From Candidatus Anaerostipes avistercoris (lineage in GTDB: Bacteria > Bacillota > Clostridia > Lachnospirales > Lachnospiraceae), in NCBI GenBank assembly GCA_019119895.1, contig DWWD01000036.1, positions 1-64,000 of the forward strand: a stretch of DNA of 64,000 bases. The letters are read 5' to 3'. How positions within the stretch are numbered: the first letter of the stretch is position 1; each line of letters starts with the position of its first letter. Made by a program: the position numbers and the translations under genes. The notes under the pieces are model-generated. The model was given only the letters and a program-made list of their open reading frames with translations. It had not been told where the DNA came from and made no database searches. This document shows, one piece after another, positions 8,283-16,490 of this stretch.

Positions 8283-8782
8283 TCAACTTTTTGCGAGGAA
8301 CCGGTCATAACGCAGTTCGTGGAGATCGACGTCCGTCTTTTTTCTGTAACCAGCTGTGCCAGATTACAGCCTACTGCCGGAGCGATTCCGAAACCGTGTC
8401 CGGAAAAACCACAGGCGATGATCAGACCGGGAACTTCTTCCACCGGGCTGATGACCGGGACTTTGTCTGCGCACAGATCCATCCATCCTGCCCATGTGCG
8501 GACGATTTTAGCGTGTTTCAGGGCCGGAAAATATTTGATGATGCCGCGGCAGGTACTGGAAGCGGCAAGACTGTTGGATATCGGCGTGCCGTTATCTTTT
8601 GTGAAGCCCTCCAGACCGAGAGTTCCTCCGAACACAAAGGAGCCGTGCTTGGTCTGATGACCGTAAAAATCAGCTTCAGCGGTCCCCAGCATCTGATTAA
8701 ACATAGGGGCCTGAGCTTCTGTGACCAGACTCTCCAGCACGACAGACTGCATCGGCACATCGATGCCGACGGTTTCGAGGAT
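8283..8782 (-). pseudogene. C-terminal remnant of a DAO-type FAD-dependent oxidoreductase
   Basis: This frame encodes the C-terminal half of a D-amino-acid-oxidase / sarcosine-oxidase-beta-like enzyme: MQSVVLESLVTEAQAP, the FAD-binding end IIACGFSGHGFGIAPAVG and a tail. It is displaced by one frame from the upstream piece at 8778-9090, and the middle of the enzyme between CPTDGHANP and VGIDVPMQS is missing, so a deletion with frameshift joins them. A second lesion lies at the six-A run complementary to 8338-8343: restoring one A gives the normal family tail DLHELRYDRFLAKS and a stop at 8283-8285, whereas the present frame ends at 8255. The gene cannot make a working enzyme. Confidence 0.8.
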
Positions 8783-9540
8783 TGGCGTGGCCGTCAGTGG
8801 GACACCAGCTGGCTCCGGTCACCTCATCGGAGAGATACGGGTTGATGGCACGGACTTCGTCTCCGTCGATCATCCTCACGTCCAGACCGCAGGCTCTGGC
8901 ACGGTCGGCAAGGCCTGTCAGGATTTTTATGTGCTGCGGTGTTTTCCCAAGACGGAGATTACCGTCCTGGTGGTATTCGCAGTCCACTTCCAGTTCTTCG
9001 GACAATGTCGGCCATAACTTCTGGATTCCGTACATGGCCAGAGGCAGTTCCCTTGGGTCGCGCCCGGACTGGCGGACGCCGCCGGTATGGGTGACGCCGG
9101 GATATTTGTCAATTTCGGAATCGTCCAGATAGCCTTTTTCCAGGAGATTCGCGGAAATATCAATATTTTCTTCTGTTTTTGTGAGAACTTTCCCGCGGTT
9201 TTCCGGGGCAAACATACCCTGCCGGAGTCCGGAGAGAGCATTTTGATGGATTTCGTACTGCTGTTTGAAGGTGCCATCATCCATATAACCAAGAAAATGC
9301 GCGGCGGCAATACCGCAGATGCGGCCTCCGATCATGGCAGAACTGGCTTCTTCGATGCCTTCCACGTCTCCGGCGGCAAAGATTCCTTCAATGGACGTCT
9401 GGCCGTAAGCATCGACGATCGGAACCTGGCCGCCTCGTTTTGGATTATCTTCCATCCGGCAGCCTGCCATTTTAAGGAGCTGTGACATAGGGGAGAGTCC
9501 TACGGCGATACAGATGGTATCAGCATCAAAATGTTTTTCG
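8778..9540 (-). pseudogene. Fused remnants of two FAD oxidoreductases
   Basis: One open frame holds pieces of two genes. From 9540 to about 9100 it reads as the C-terminal part of an NAD(P)/FAD disulphide-oxidoreductase-like subunit (DADTICIAVGLSPMSQLL, then TSIEGIFAAGDVEG, the FAD-contacting GD motif). At about 9090 it switches to the N-terminal part of a DAO-type oxidase (TGGVRQSGRDPRELPLAM to SWCPTDGHANP) that has lost its own GxGxxG dinucleotide motif. In related bacteria such subunits are neighbouring genes of hydrogen-cyanide-synthase / opine-oxidase-like amine dehydrogenases; that comparison is from family knowledge. The fusion looks like successive in-frame and out-of-frame deletions. 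Confidence 0.75.
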
Positions 9541-9559
9541 GTTCCCGGGATGAAATAAT

Positions 9560-9673
9560 AAAACTTCTCCCGGCAAGGCCGATTCCGGTACCGAGGGATA
9601 ACAGACAGCTTGACGCGACGATCAAGCCGACAGTGACTGCGATAGCACTGGGCAAACCTAATTTTTTGTTCAT
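9560..9673 (-). pseudogene. N-terminal remnant of an APC-type amino-acid permease
   Basis: Starting at ATG 9671-9673, with GGAGG 7 nt upstream, the frame reads MNKKLGLPSAIAVTVG, LIVASSCLLSLG and TGIGLAGRSFII, the first membrane helix of an amino acid-polyamine permease. After about 37 codons the sequence shifts into the oxidoreductase remnant in another frame. Over 400 residues of the permease are gone. The intact start signals suggest this was the first gene of the operon whose remains fill 8283-9673. Confidence 0.7.
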
Positions 9674-9718
9674 AATCATTCCTCCGTTTCATAAGTTGAG
9701 TCAGGTCATTTTCCATAA

Positions 9719-9752
9719 AAAGAGGCGTCCGGGATAAAATATCCAGGACGCC
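9719..9752 (-). terminator. Terminator downstream of the HTH regulator
   Basis: GGCGTCC (9724-9730) pairs with GGACGCC (9746-9752), with inner GGATA/TATCC pairs and a 3-nt loop. On the minus strand the stem is followed by TCTTTTTATGG, so it ends transcription of the gene at 9825-10277. Confidence 0.8.
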
Positions 9753-9824
9753 GTTGTTCTTTGTTACGACTCATTATAAGGAGGGAAAACAGGAGAAGAT
9801 TGTAAAAAATGGAACAAGTTCCGG

Positions 9825-10277
9825 TTATATTTCAGTGCCTGTCGGATTTTTTCCTATGATGGTCAGATCGTGTTCTGCCAGAAAAAGATTGATTTTCACC
9901 AGATTCCACACACGGTGGTTAATATGCATCATAATTGCCGCGTCTCTTGGAACTTTAGCGTAAAGTTCTCCCTGCTGCGCAATGCGCAGGGCATGCTGGG
10001 TTGTATTCAGATCCATGTGGGCACCGAGACACAGAGCCAGGAGATGATCTCTTGAAGGATGCTGTTTCTTGCCGTTCAGGATTTCATGAGCGTAGCTTCT
10101 GGAAATTCCGCTGTTTTTGATGATCTCAGCTGCCGTCATGTTATGCTGCGCCATGTATATGGAGAAATAATCCTGCAGGCTTGGAGCTTCCTGAAGTTTT
10201 TTCAGATATTCGGAAAATCCATCACATGAAGTGGATTTTAAGGTTTCGTTTAATTCTTCGGTTGATTGACGATCCAT
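9825..10277 (-). CDS. Helix-turn-helix (XRE-like) regulator
   Basis: A 150-residue protein with one Cro/C1-type helix-turn-helix at about residues 45-105 (MTAAEIIKNSGISRSYAHEI, then LNGKKQHPSRDHLLALCLG). The tail (LRIAQQGELYAKVPRDAAIM and following) has no recognised domain. The ATG at 10275-10277 follows GGAGG by 7 nt; an in-frame ATG further upstream is ignored because it would run into the divergent gene. It is divergent from the Ser/Thr kinase gene at 10360 with 82 nt between them. Such HTH-kinase pairs recur in Lachnospiraceae. Control of the kinase gene, or phosphorylation of this protein by the kinase, are inferences. Confidence 0.85.
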   Translation of the reverse strand: MDRQSTEELNETLKSTSCDGFSEYLKKLQEAPSLQDYFSIYMAQHNMTAAEIIKNSGISRSYAHEILNGKKQHPSRDHLLALCLGAHMDLNTTQHALRIAQQGELYAKVPRDAAIMMHINHRVWNLVKINLFLAEHDLTIIGKNPTGTEI

Positions 10278-10359
10278 GGCGAATCCTCCTGTATTTTTTT
10301 CATATTGCATATCATAACATGATATAATGGAACTTGCCAGAAAAATGGAGGAAGAGAAC

Positions 10360-11475
10360 ATGGGAATAGAAGAGGAGTATCGTTTATCCTGCTATGAAGA
10401 ATTAACGGAAATGGGCCAGAAACCCAAAGTTCATCTGGTAAAGGAAGTAACGACCGGAGATATTTTTATAAAAAAAGAAATTGCAGAAGATGTGGTTCTG
10501 ATTTATCAAAGGCTCCGGAGAGAGAAAATCAAAGGGATTCCACAGATTCATGAGATCATAGAAAATGAAAATCAGGCATTTGTCATCGAAGATTACATCC
10601 ATGGACGCAGCCTGGAAAAAATCCTGGAACAGGAAAGGCAGATGGAAGTCAGGGAAACTGCGGAGATTGTACTGGATATATGCAAAATTTTAAGACGGCT
10701 CCACGAGCAGAAAGAACCGGTGATCCACAGAGACATAAAGCCGTCCAATATTATGATCAGTTCAGAAGGCACTTTGTATGTAATCGATTTTGACGCCGCG
10801 CGGCTTTATTCCCGGGAGAAACGACAGGACACTCAGCTTCTTGGAACAAAGCGCTATGCGCCGCCGGAGCAGTACGGTCTCGGACAGACCGATGCCAGAT
10901 CCGATATTTATGCTCTGGGAATCATGATGAATGTCATGGTCACCGGAGAATATCCGGATGAGCGGATGGCGGATGGAGAGATTGGAAATGTTATCGGCCG
11001 ATGTATTCCATGGGAGCCGAAAGAACGATATCAGACCGTGAGAGAGCTGGAGGAGGATTTAAAGGAAATCCTTTTTCCGACAAACGAGAAGCAGAAGGAA
11101 AGTCTGCGGGGATCATCCGGGGAAAAAACAGGAATTTTAGGCTTTCGGTCAAAAGTACTGTGGAAAATGGCGGCAGCAGTCATCGGATATCTCTTTCTTG
11201 CTTTTGTCTGTCTGAGAATGGATATCACCAATCAAAATGGAGTGCCTCTCTCCGGAGGACAGCTGTGGCTGGAAAGAGGATTTGTGCTGGCAATCTTTCT
11301 GTTGAATCTTTTGTATCTGGGGAACTTTGCGGGACTCCGGGAGAAGTCTTTTGGAAAATGGAGGGATAGCAGATGGTTAAGCTGGCTGATCGCAGCGGCA
11401 TGGGTGGTCGGAATTACTTTTTTCTGTCTCATATGCATGATGCTGACAGAGGCCATTATCTGGGGGTCTGTCTGA
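10360..11475 (+). CDS. Membrane-anchored Ser/Thr protein kinase
   Basis: A 371-residue eukaryote-type kinase. The catalytic loop HRDIKPSN (Asp base, Asn metal ligand) is intact. The metal-binding motif reads DFD instead of DFG, and the activation segment ends in KRYAPPEQYG, standing for APE. A lysine in GDIFIKKEI is the likely ATP-contacting residue, while the glycine-rich loop is poorly conserved. Three C-terminal hydrophobic segments (from VLWKMAAAVIGYLFL, WLERGFVLAIFLLNLLYLG and WLIAAAWVVGITFFCLICMM) anchor it in the membrane with the kinase inside. It has no PASTA domain, so it is not a PrkC-type wall sensor. The start follows GGAGG by 8 nt. Confidence 0.88.
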   Translation: MGIEEEYRLSCYEELTEMGQKPKVHLVKEVTTGDIFIKKEIAEDVVLIYQRLRREKIKGIPQIHEIIENENQAFVIEDYIHGRSLEKILEQERQMEVRETAEIVLDICKILRRLHEQKEPVIHRDIKPSNIMISSEGTLYVIDFDAARLYSREKRQDTQLLGTKRYAPPEQYGLGQTDARSDIYALGIMMNVMVTGEYPDERMADGEIGNVIGRCIPWEPKERYQTVRELEEDLKEILFPTNEKQKESLRGSSGEKTGILGFRSKVLWKMAAAVIGYLFLAFVCLRMDITNQNGVPLSGGQLWLERGFVLAIFLLNLLYLGNFAGLREKSFGKWRDSRWLSWLIAAAWVVGITFFCLICMMLTEAIIWGSV

Positions 11476-11579
11476 AATGGGCAGGCAGAATCTGCGAGAA
11501 ATAAAATTGTACGCTGCCAGCGGAACATGGGAGAGCCCTTTTTTGCAATAATAGGGAAAAAGGGAAGGAGAAAGACATA

Positions 11580-11924
11580 ATGAAAACTTGGAAATTAGTT
11601 TCAGGAATTCTGTCCATTATTTTGTTTGTATTTGTCGCATTCCAGTCCTGTGCGGCCGGAGTGGGCAATGCACTGGCTGAAAATGGAGAATCCGGAGGAA
11701 GCGCCGGTATTATCGTCGCTGTTATGCTTCTTGCGGGAGGAATTGTTTCCATCTGCGCGAGAAAAGGTGGAAGGGGTCTTAATATAGCTCTGATCGTGAT
11801 CTTTGGAATCGGAGCAGTCACAGGTTTTACGATGGCAGGAAGTTTCGCGGATCTGAATATCTGGGCAGGCTGGTGTCTGATCAACGCAGTGCTTGCGGCC
11901 GTATCTGTTGTAAAACAGAAATAA
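11580..11924 (+). CDS. Small membrane protein, unknown function
   Basis: A 114-residue protein with three to four hydrophobic segments: LVSGILSIILFVFVAFQSCA at the N-terminus, AGIIVAVMLLAGGIVSICAR, IALIVIFGIGAVTGFTM and a last one near WAGWCLINAVLAAVSVV. The start is supported by AAGGAG nine nt upstream. Similar short hypothetical membrane proteins occur widely in Firmicutes, but no function is known to me. It follows the kinase gene by 104 nt without a clear promoter and may be cotranscribed; a terminator follows. Confidence 0.72.
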   Translation: MKTWKLVSGILSIILFVFVAFQSCAAGVGNALAENGESGGSAGIIVAVMLLAGGIVSICARKGGRGLNIALIVIFGIGAVTGFTMAGSFADLNIWAGWCLINAVLAAVSVVKQK

Positions 11925-11936
11925 GCATTATTTTGT

Positions 11937-11966
11937 AAGGTGGATTTGATTCCGCCTTATTTTTTT
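11937..11966 (+). terminator. Rho-independent terminator
   Basis: AAGGTGGA (11937-11944) pairs with TCCGCCTT (11951-11958, one G-T pair) and is followed by ATTTTTTT. Confidence 0.82.
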
Positions 11967-12032
11967 CATAGAAAACTGTGTTCCTATGAAAAAACGCTCC
12001 GCAGGGATTACACTGCGGCGGGGCGGCCCGGA

Positions 12033-12061
12033 TTGAATTCTGCTTTTTTCAATGCTATACT
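12033..12061 (+). promoter_or_regulatory. Promoter of the peptidase-nth operon
   Basis: TTGAAT (12033-12038), 17-nt spacer, TATACT (12056-12061), with the extended TGC directly before the -10. It lies 43 nt upstream of the start codon. Confidence 0.65.
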
Positions 12062-12103
12062 GTGCTTATCGGCAGAAAAGAACAAATTTCGAGGTGTATG
12101 GCA

Positions 12104-13087
12104 GTGAAAAAAATATCAATAAAAGACATAGAAGGGGTCAGGATTGGAAATGCGCAGGATGAGGCGGCGGCAACCGGGTGTACTGTTTTTCTGTGTGAAC
12201 AGGGAGCGCCGGCAGGTATGGATATCCGGGGAGGAGGTCCGGCGTCAAGAGAAAGCAGCCTGCTGGATCCATTCACAGCTTCCGATGAGATTCATGCAGT
12301 CTTATTAAGCGGCGGGAGCGCTTTTGGGCTGGACGCGGCAGGAGGAGTACAGAAATATCTGGAAGAGCGGGGGATTGGTTTTGAAACAGGGGCCGGGAAA
12401 GTTCCGCTGGTCTGTCAGTCCTGTCTGTTTGATTTGTCTGTGGGAGACCCCAGAGTAAGGCCGGATCAGGCGATGGCCTATGAGGCCTGCAAAAATGCTC
12501 AAAAAGCAAATTATACAGACGGGAATCAGGGCGCTGGAACAGGCGCCACTGTAGGAAAACTTTATGGAATGGAATACTGTATGAAATCGGGCATAGGAAG
12601 CTGCGCGGTGCAGATCGGAGATCTGAAAATAGGAGCAGTGGCAGCGGTTAATGCGCTGGGAGATATTTTTGACTGGAAAACAGGGAAAAAGGCTGCCGGA
12701 CTGCTGGCGGAAGACAGGAAGACATTTCGCTCAACAGAACAGGAAATGTACCGCAGCTATCAGATTAGAAAAAATAAATTTGTTGGCAATACAACACTTG
12801 GAGTTATCCTGACCAATGCAGAATTTCATAAACCGGAATTAAGCAAAATTGCGGGGATGGCGCATAACGGATATGCGGGGGCAATCCGCCCGGTACATAC
12901 AACAGCAGATGGAGACAGCATTTATGCACTGTCTCTGGGAAAGGTGGCGGCAGACCTGGATGTAGTCGGAACGCTGGCGGCGAGGGTCATGTCCGAGGCG
13001 GTTCTGCGCGCGGTCTGCAGCGCAGAATCAGCGTATGGCTGTCCGTCCGCGAAGGAATTAACGGAATATCATCGAACGCAGGAATAA
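12104..13087 (+). CDS. P1-family (DmpA-type) aminopeptidase / D-esterase
   Basis: A 327-residue member of the DmpA / L-aminopeptidase-D-esterase family of self-processing N-terminal-nucleophile hydrolases. Signatures are SGGSAFGLDAAGGVQ, GATVGKLYG, AVNALGDIFDW and the predicted autocleavage site GNTTLGVILTNA, where Thr230 or Thr231 would become the nucleophile after cleavage of the chain. Near the end MAHNGYAGAIRPVHT is also typical. Members cleave N-terminal residues of peptides or amides; the real substrate is unknown. The GTG at 12104 was chosen because GAGGTG lies 7 nt upstream; the ATG at 12098 is too close to it. It heads a two-gene operon with nth, 15 nt downstream. Confidence 0.88.
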   Translation: MKKISIKDIEGVRIGNAQDEAAATGCTVFLCEQGAPAGMDIRGGGPASRESSLLDPFTASDEIHAVLLSGGSAFGLDAAGGVQKYLEERGIGFETGAGKVPLVCQSCLFDLSVGDPRVRPDQAMAYEACKNAQKANYTDGNQGAGTGATVGKLYGMEYCMKSGIGSCAVQIGDLKIGAVAAVNALGDIFDWKTGKKAAGLLAEDRKTFRSTEQEMYRSYQIRKNKFVGNTTLGVILTNAEFHKPELSKIAGMAHNGYAGAIRPVHTTADGDSIYALSLGKVAADLDVVGTLAARVMSEAVLRAVCSAESAYGCPSAKELTEYHRTQE

Positions 13088-13102
13088 ATCAGGGAGGAAA
13101 TC

Positions 13103-13735
13103 ATGACGAAAGAAGAATTAGCGCTGGAAGTGATCGCCAGACTGAAAAAAGAATACCCGGATGCGGGATGCACATTAGATTATAACGAGGCGTGGAAACT
13201 TCTGGTGAGTGTCAGACTGGCAGCCCAGTGTACGGACGCCAGGGTGAATGTGGTAGTAAAAGATTTGTATGCGAAATATCCGGATGTGGAATCTCTGGCA
13301 GCCGCGGATGTGGCGGATATCGAGGAAATCATCCGGCCATGCGGTCTTGGAAAGAGCAAGGCAAGGGATATCAGCAAATGCATGAAGGTTCTGCGGGATG
13401 AGTATGACGGCAAGATTCCGACAGACTTTAAATCTCTGCTGAAGCTTCCGGGCGTAGGAAGGAAAAGCGCGAATCTGATCATGGGGGACGTCTTTGGAGA
13501 GCCTGCCATTGTAACGGATACCCATTGTATCCGTCTGGTAAACCGTATCGGTCTGGTTGACGGAATCAAGGATCCGAAAAAAGTAGAAATGGCACTGTGG
13601 GAAATTATTCCTCCGGAAGAGGGAAGCGATTTCTGCCACCGGCTGGTGTACCACGGAAGAGATATCTGTACAGCCCGGACGAAGCCTCACTGTGGTCAGT
13701 GCTGTCTGGACGATATATGTGCGCATATCATTTAA
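13103..13735 (+). CDS. nth: Endonuclease III (DNA glycosylase/AP lyase)
   Basis: A 210-residue base-excision repair enzyme that removes oxidised pyrimidines and cuts the abasic strand. It has the helix-hairpin-helix LKLPGVGRKSANLIMG with the catalytic Lys, followed by VTDTHCIRLVNRIGL with the catalytic Asp. Four C-terminal cysteines (CTARTKPHCGQCCLDDIC) should bind a [4Fe-4S] cluster; spacing is C-x7-C-x2-C-x5-C, one residue longer than the E. coli spacing in the first gap. GGGAGG lies just upstream of the ATG. Second gene of the operon after the peptidase. Confidence 0.96.
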   Translation: MTKEELALEVIARLKKEYPDAGCTLDYNEAWKLLVSVRLAAQCTDARVNVVVKDLYAKYPDVESLAAADVADIEEIIRPCGLGKSKARDISKCMKVLRDEYDGKIPTDFKSLLKLPGVGRKSANLIMGDVFGEPAIVTDTHCIRLVNRIGLVDGIKDPKKVEMALWEIIPPEEGSDFCHRLVYHGRDICTARTKPHCGQCCLDDICAHII

Positions 13736-13745
13736 AATGAAACAA

Positions 13746-13797
13746 AAACCACCTGCCATGAGAACGAATTCCCCGCAGGTGGTTTCCTATTTTGAAA
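13746..13797 (+). terminator. Terminator after nth
   Basis: AAACCACCTGC (13746-13756) pairs perfectly with GCAGGTGGTTT (13775-13785) around an 18-nt loop. The following T run is weak (CCTATTTTG). Confidence 0.68.
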
Positions 13798-13962
13798 AGA
13801 GAGGATTAAAAAATATATGAAAAACTGTGTTTTTAGTATATGCAGAATGGAAGAAACAATCAATATACAGAGTATAAACAATTATAAACGATTTCTAAAA
13901 ACATTTAATGAAATCTTATAAGTCTTAAAACAAAATGTACAATATGAGACGGAGAAAGTACT

Positions 13963-15024
13963 ATGAGTGATGATCAAAAAGAATTAATGAAAGTTCTTCC
14001 GGGGCTGCGGGAGGATATGCCGGAGCCTTTCTGGAGACTGGCGGAGATTTTTGCAGATCAGGTATTTGAACTGTGTACGGATGGAGAGAGTCCTTCGGAT
14101 TATTTTATTCCTTATATGATGAACGACGCCGTGGAATGTTATCTGAGAATAGAACAGTGCCGGATGACAGGCAGTTTCAGAGAGGAAGAAACAGGATTTA
14201 TTCAGGGAGAACTGCTGACGGAATCAGAGGGATACGGACTCATTGTCCGTCAGGCAGAAGGAAATGTCTTCACCCTGTGGTTCGCAGATCTCCGATGGGA
14301 AATGCATCTCTTTCAATATCATACCATCGGGCATTTCTGGCAGAAAGGACAGGAACAGTGGAGACAGCTTGTATACATGGCGGGAACCCTGCATGATAAA
14401 TATGATTATCTTGGCAGCGCCGCATGCAGTGAAAAGGAGAAAGCGCTGTACCGGCTGATCGAGTTCGGCCCTTTTCGGAAATGGTCTCCGATCCGGGATG
14501 ATCTGGAAGAAAGATATCCGCCGACATATGAGGGCATTGACTGTATGCTGCAGCTTGCCAGGGAGGCCGGAGACAGAAACTATGAGAGAATGCTGCGCAT
14601 ATACAGAAGATTCCCTTTCCGGCGTCTGGAAACCTGGCTTTGCCAAAGGCTGAAAAGTCATACAAGAGAAGCATTATATCAGCTGATTTATGACAGAATG
14701 TGTCAGGCTTCCGAAGAATATCCGCCCCGCCGCTATAAAAAAAAGGAACAGAAAGCCATAGAGAAACAAAGAGCGGAAGCGGATGCATGGCTGAGGGAGC
14801 AGGGATTCCAGGGACATTATCCCGAGTATCAGAAGGGAAATAACCGGATCCAGGTGACGGAAGAACAGCCGTTTACGATTCTGGAATCGGAAGATTATAT
14901 TTTCCGCATCCATTTTATGATTTCAGAGACAAAGAAAGGGCCGTTGGGAAGAAACAGCGGCTTTTTTGACGGAAACGGCAGAAAAGGGATCGTAAAAGAG
15001 TTTAAGAAAAGTATCGACAATTGA
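13963..15024 (+). CDS. Conserved protein of unknown function (DUF3878-like)
   Basis: A 353-residue soluble protein without signal peptide or membrane segment. It is rich in Trp, Tyr, Glu and Arg. The segment FRKWSPIRDDLEERYPPTYE and the helical stretch AREAGDRNYERMLRIYRRFP are notable; near the end lies a basic KKKEQKAIEKQRAEADAWLR helix. From memory it resembles the DUF3878 family of Lachnospiraceae, for which no function is known; this assignment is weak. GGAG lies 8 nt before the ATG. The 225-nt A/T-rich upstream region has no clear promoter. The promoter of the next operon overlaps its stop codon. Confidence 0.7.
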   Translation: MSDDQKELMKVLPGLREDMPEPFWRLAEIFADQVFELCTDGESPSDYFIPYMMNDAVECYLRIEQCRMTGSFREEETGFIQGELLTESEGYGLIVRQAEGNVFTLWFADLRWEMHLFQYHTIGHFWQKGQEQWRQLVYMAGTLHDKYDYLGSAACSEKEKALYRLIEFGPFRKWSPIRDDLEERYPPTYEGIDCMLQLAREAGDRNYERMLRIYRRFPFRRLETWLCQRLKSHTREALYQLIYDRMCQASEEYPPRRYKKKEQKAIEKQRAEADAWLREQGFQGHYPEYQKGNNRIQVTEEQPFTILESEDYIFRIHFMISETKKGPLGRNSGFFDGNGRKGIVKEFKKSIDN

Positions 15025-15049
15025 CAACAAAATATCAATAAGGTAAGAT
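15021..15049 (+). promoter_or_regulatory. Promoter of the molybdenum hydroxylase operon
   Basis: TTGACA (15021-15026), 17-nt spacer, TAAGAT (15044-15049). It overlaps the stop codon of the preceding gene and leaves a leader of about 165 nt before the first gene, containing a small hairpin (CGCAGA 15176-15181 with TCTGCG 15194-15199). Confidence 0.65.
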
Positions 15050-15220
15050 GGAGTAGAACAATAATATATGAATGCAAGCGACAGGTTTTGGAGACAAATG
15101 ATGTGACAAAGAAGCGGGCAGAGGATGGCTTTTTCGGTGATGATTTTGATCTGAAATCTGTTTTTTTGCTTTATGCGCAGATATATGTTGAAATCTGCGG
15201 CAACGAGCGGAGGAAGGAAC

Positions 15221-16021
15221 ATGTTGAAAATCAAGAATTATGTAAGAGCAGAGAGTCTGGAACAGGCATATGAGCTCAATCAGAAAAAAAGCACCTGTAT
15301 CCTGGGAGGAATGCTGTGGCTGAAAATGAGCAGCCGGACATTTCAGACAGCGGTAGATTTGTCGGATCTGGGGCTGGATCAGATAGAAGAAACAGAAGAA
15401 GAGTTTTCAATCGGCGCCATGGTGACTTTAAGGCAGATGGAGCAGCACGAGGGATTGAACAGATTCAGCGATGGAGCGGCGGCAGAAAGCGTAAAACAGA
15501 TTGTGGGCGTTCAGTTCCGGAATCTGGCGACAGTAGGAGGAAGCATTTTCGGACGCTTTGGATTCTCAGATGTCCTGACTTTTTTCCTCGCTCTGGACAG
15601 CTATGTGGAATTGTATCACGGCGGAATCATTCCGATGGAGCAGTTTGCGGCACAGCCGTATGACAGAGATATTCTGATCCGGGTCATTGTGAAAAAGAAC
15701 CATGCGAAATGTGTCTATCTGACTCACAGGAACACGAAAACGGATTTTCCGGTTCTGGCATGTGCAGTCTCTGTGCTGAACGGAAAGGGATACGCAGTGA
15801 TTGGAGCAAGACCGGGCAGAGCTCAGAGAAGGATGCTGCCTGATACGTGGGAAGAAATGTGTCGTCAGGAGGAAACCAGAAAAGAACTGGCAGAGCAGAC
15901 GGCGGCTCAGTTTACATTTGGAAGCAATATGAGGGCGTCTGCACAATACAGAGAACACCTGGCGAAAGTCTTATTAAAGCGGGGATTTCAGAAACTTGAA
16001 GAAGAAGGGGGCGGAAATTAA
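15221..16021 (+). CDS. Xanthine dehydrogenase-type FAD-binding subunit
   Basis: A 266-residue FAD subunit of a three-subunit molybdenum hydroxylase. It has the FAD_binding_5 features: LGGMLWLKM near the N-terminus, then FRNLATVGGSIFGRFGFSD where the flavin phosphate binds, and a CO_deh_flav_C-type tail with RPGRAQR. The subunit carries electrons from the iron-sulfur subunit to NAD or another acceptor. The ATG at 15221 follows GGAGG by 7 nt. It is the first gene of an operon continuing with the [2Fe-2S] subunit, two nt after this stop codon. The sequence fits xanthine dehydrogenase, but nicotinate or other purine hydroxylases cannot be excluded. Confidence 0.88.
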   Translation: MLKIKNYVRAESLEQAYELNQKKSTCILGGMLWLKMSSRTFQTAVDLSDLGLDQIEETEEEFSIGAMVTLRQMEQHEGLNRFSDGAAAESVKQIVGVQFRNLATVGGSIFGRFGFSDVLTFFLALDSYVELYHGGIIPMEQFAAQPYDRDILIRVIVKKNHAKCVYLTHRNTKTDFPVLACAVSVLNGKGYAVIGARPGRAQRRMLPDTWEEMCRQEETRKELAEQTAAQFTFGSNMRASAQYREHLAKVLLKRGFQKLEEEGGGN

Positions 16022-16022
16022 G

Positions 16023-16490
16023 ATGAAGATTACGCTTACATTAAATGGAAAGAAAACAGAGGCGGAGATCAGCCCGGACATGCTGCTGATTGATTTTGTC
16101 AGGCAGCAAGGATGTGCCAGTGTAAAGAGAGGCTGTGAGACAGCCAACTGTGGTTTGTGTACTGTCTTTATGGATGACAAACCGGTTCTTTCCTGCTCTG
16201 TTCTGGCAGCGAGAGCGGACGGGCACCGGATCGATACTCTGGAAGGTCTGCAGGAAGAGGCAGAAGAATTCGGATATTTTATCGCAAATCAGGGAGCGGA
16301 GCAGTGCGGTTTCTGCAATCCGGGAATGATTATGAATGCCATTGCTCTTTTCCGGGAAATACCGGAACCGTCTGTGGAAGAAATCCAGGAGTATCTGGCA
16401 GGAAATTTATGCCGGTGTTCCGGATATGAAGGACAGCTGAGAGGAATTTTGGATTTCATGGAATACAGAAAGAACGGAGGTGCGCGATGA
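16023..16490 (+). CDS. Xanthine dehydrogenase-type [2Fe-2S] subunit
   Basis: A 155-residue electron-transfer subunit with two [2Fe-2S] clusters. The N-terminal plant-type ferredoxin domain has GCASVKRGCETANCGLC; the C-terminal four-helix domain has QCGFCNPGMIMN and NLCRCSGY. It passes electrons from the molybdenum centre to the FAD subunit. The ATG begins one base after the stop codon of the FAD subunit gene, and its own stop overlaps the next start as ATGA, so the three subunits are translationally coupled. Confidence 0.95.
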   Translation: MKITLTLNGKKTEAEISPDMLLIDFVRQQGCASVKRGCETANCGLCTVFMDDKPVLSCSVLAARADGHRIDTLEGLQEEAEEFGYFIANQGAEQCGFCNPGMIMNAIALFREIPEPSVEEIQEYLAGNLCRCSGYEGQLRGILDFMEYRKNGGAR

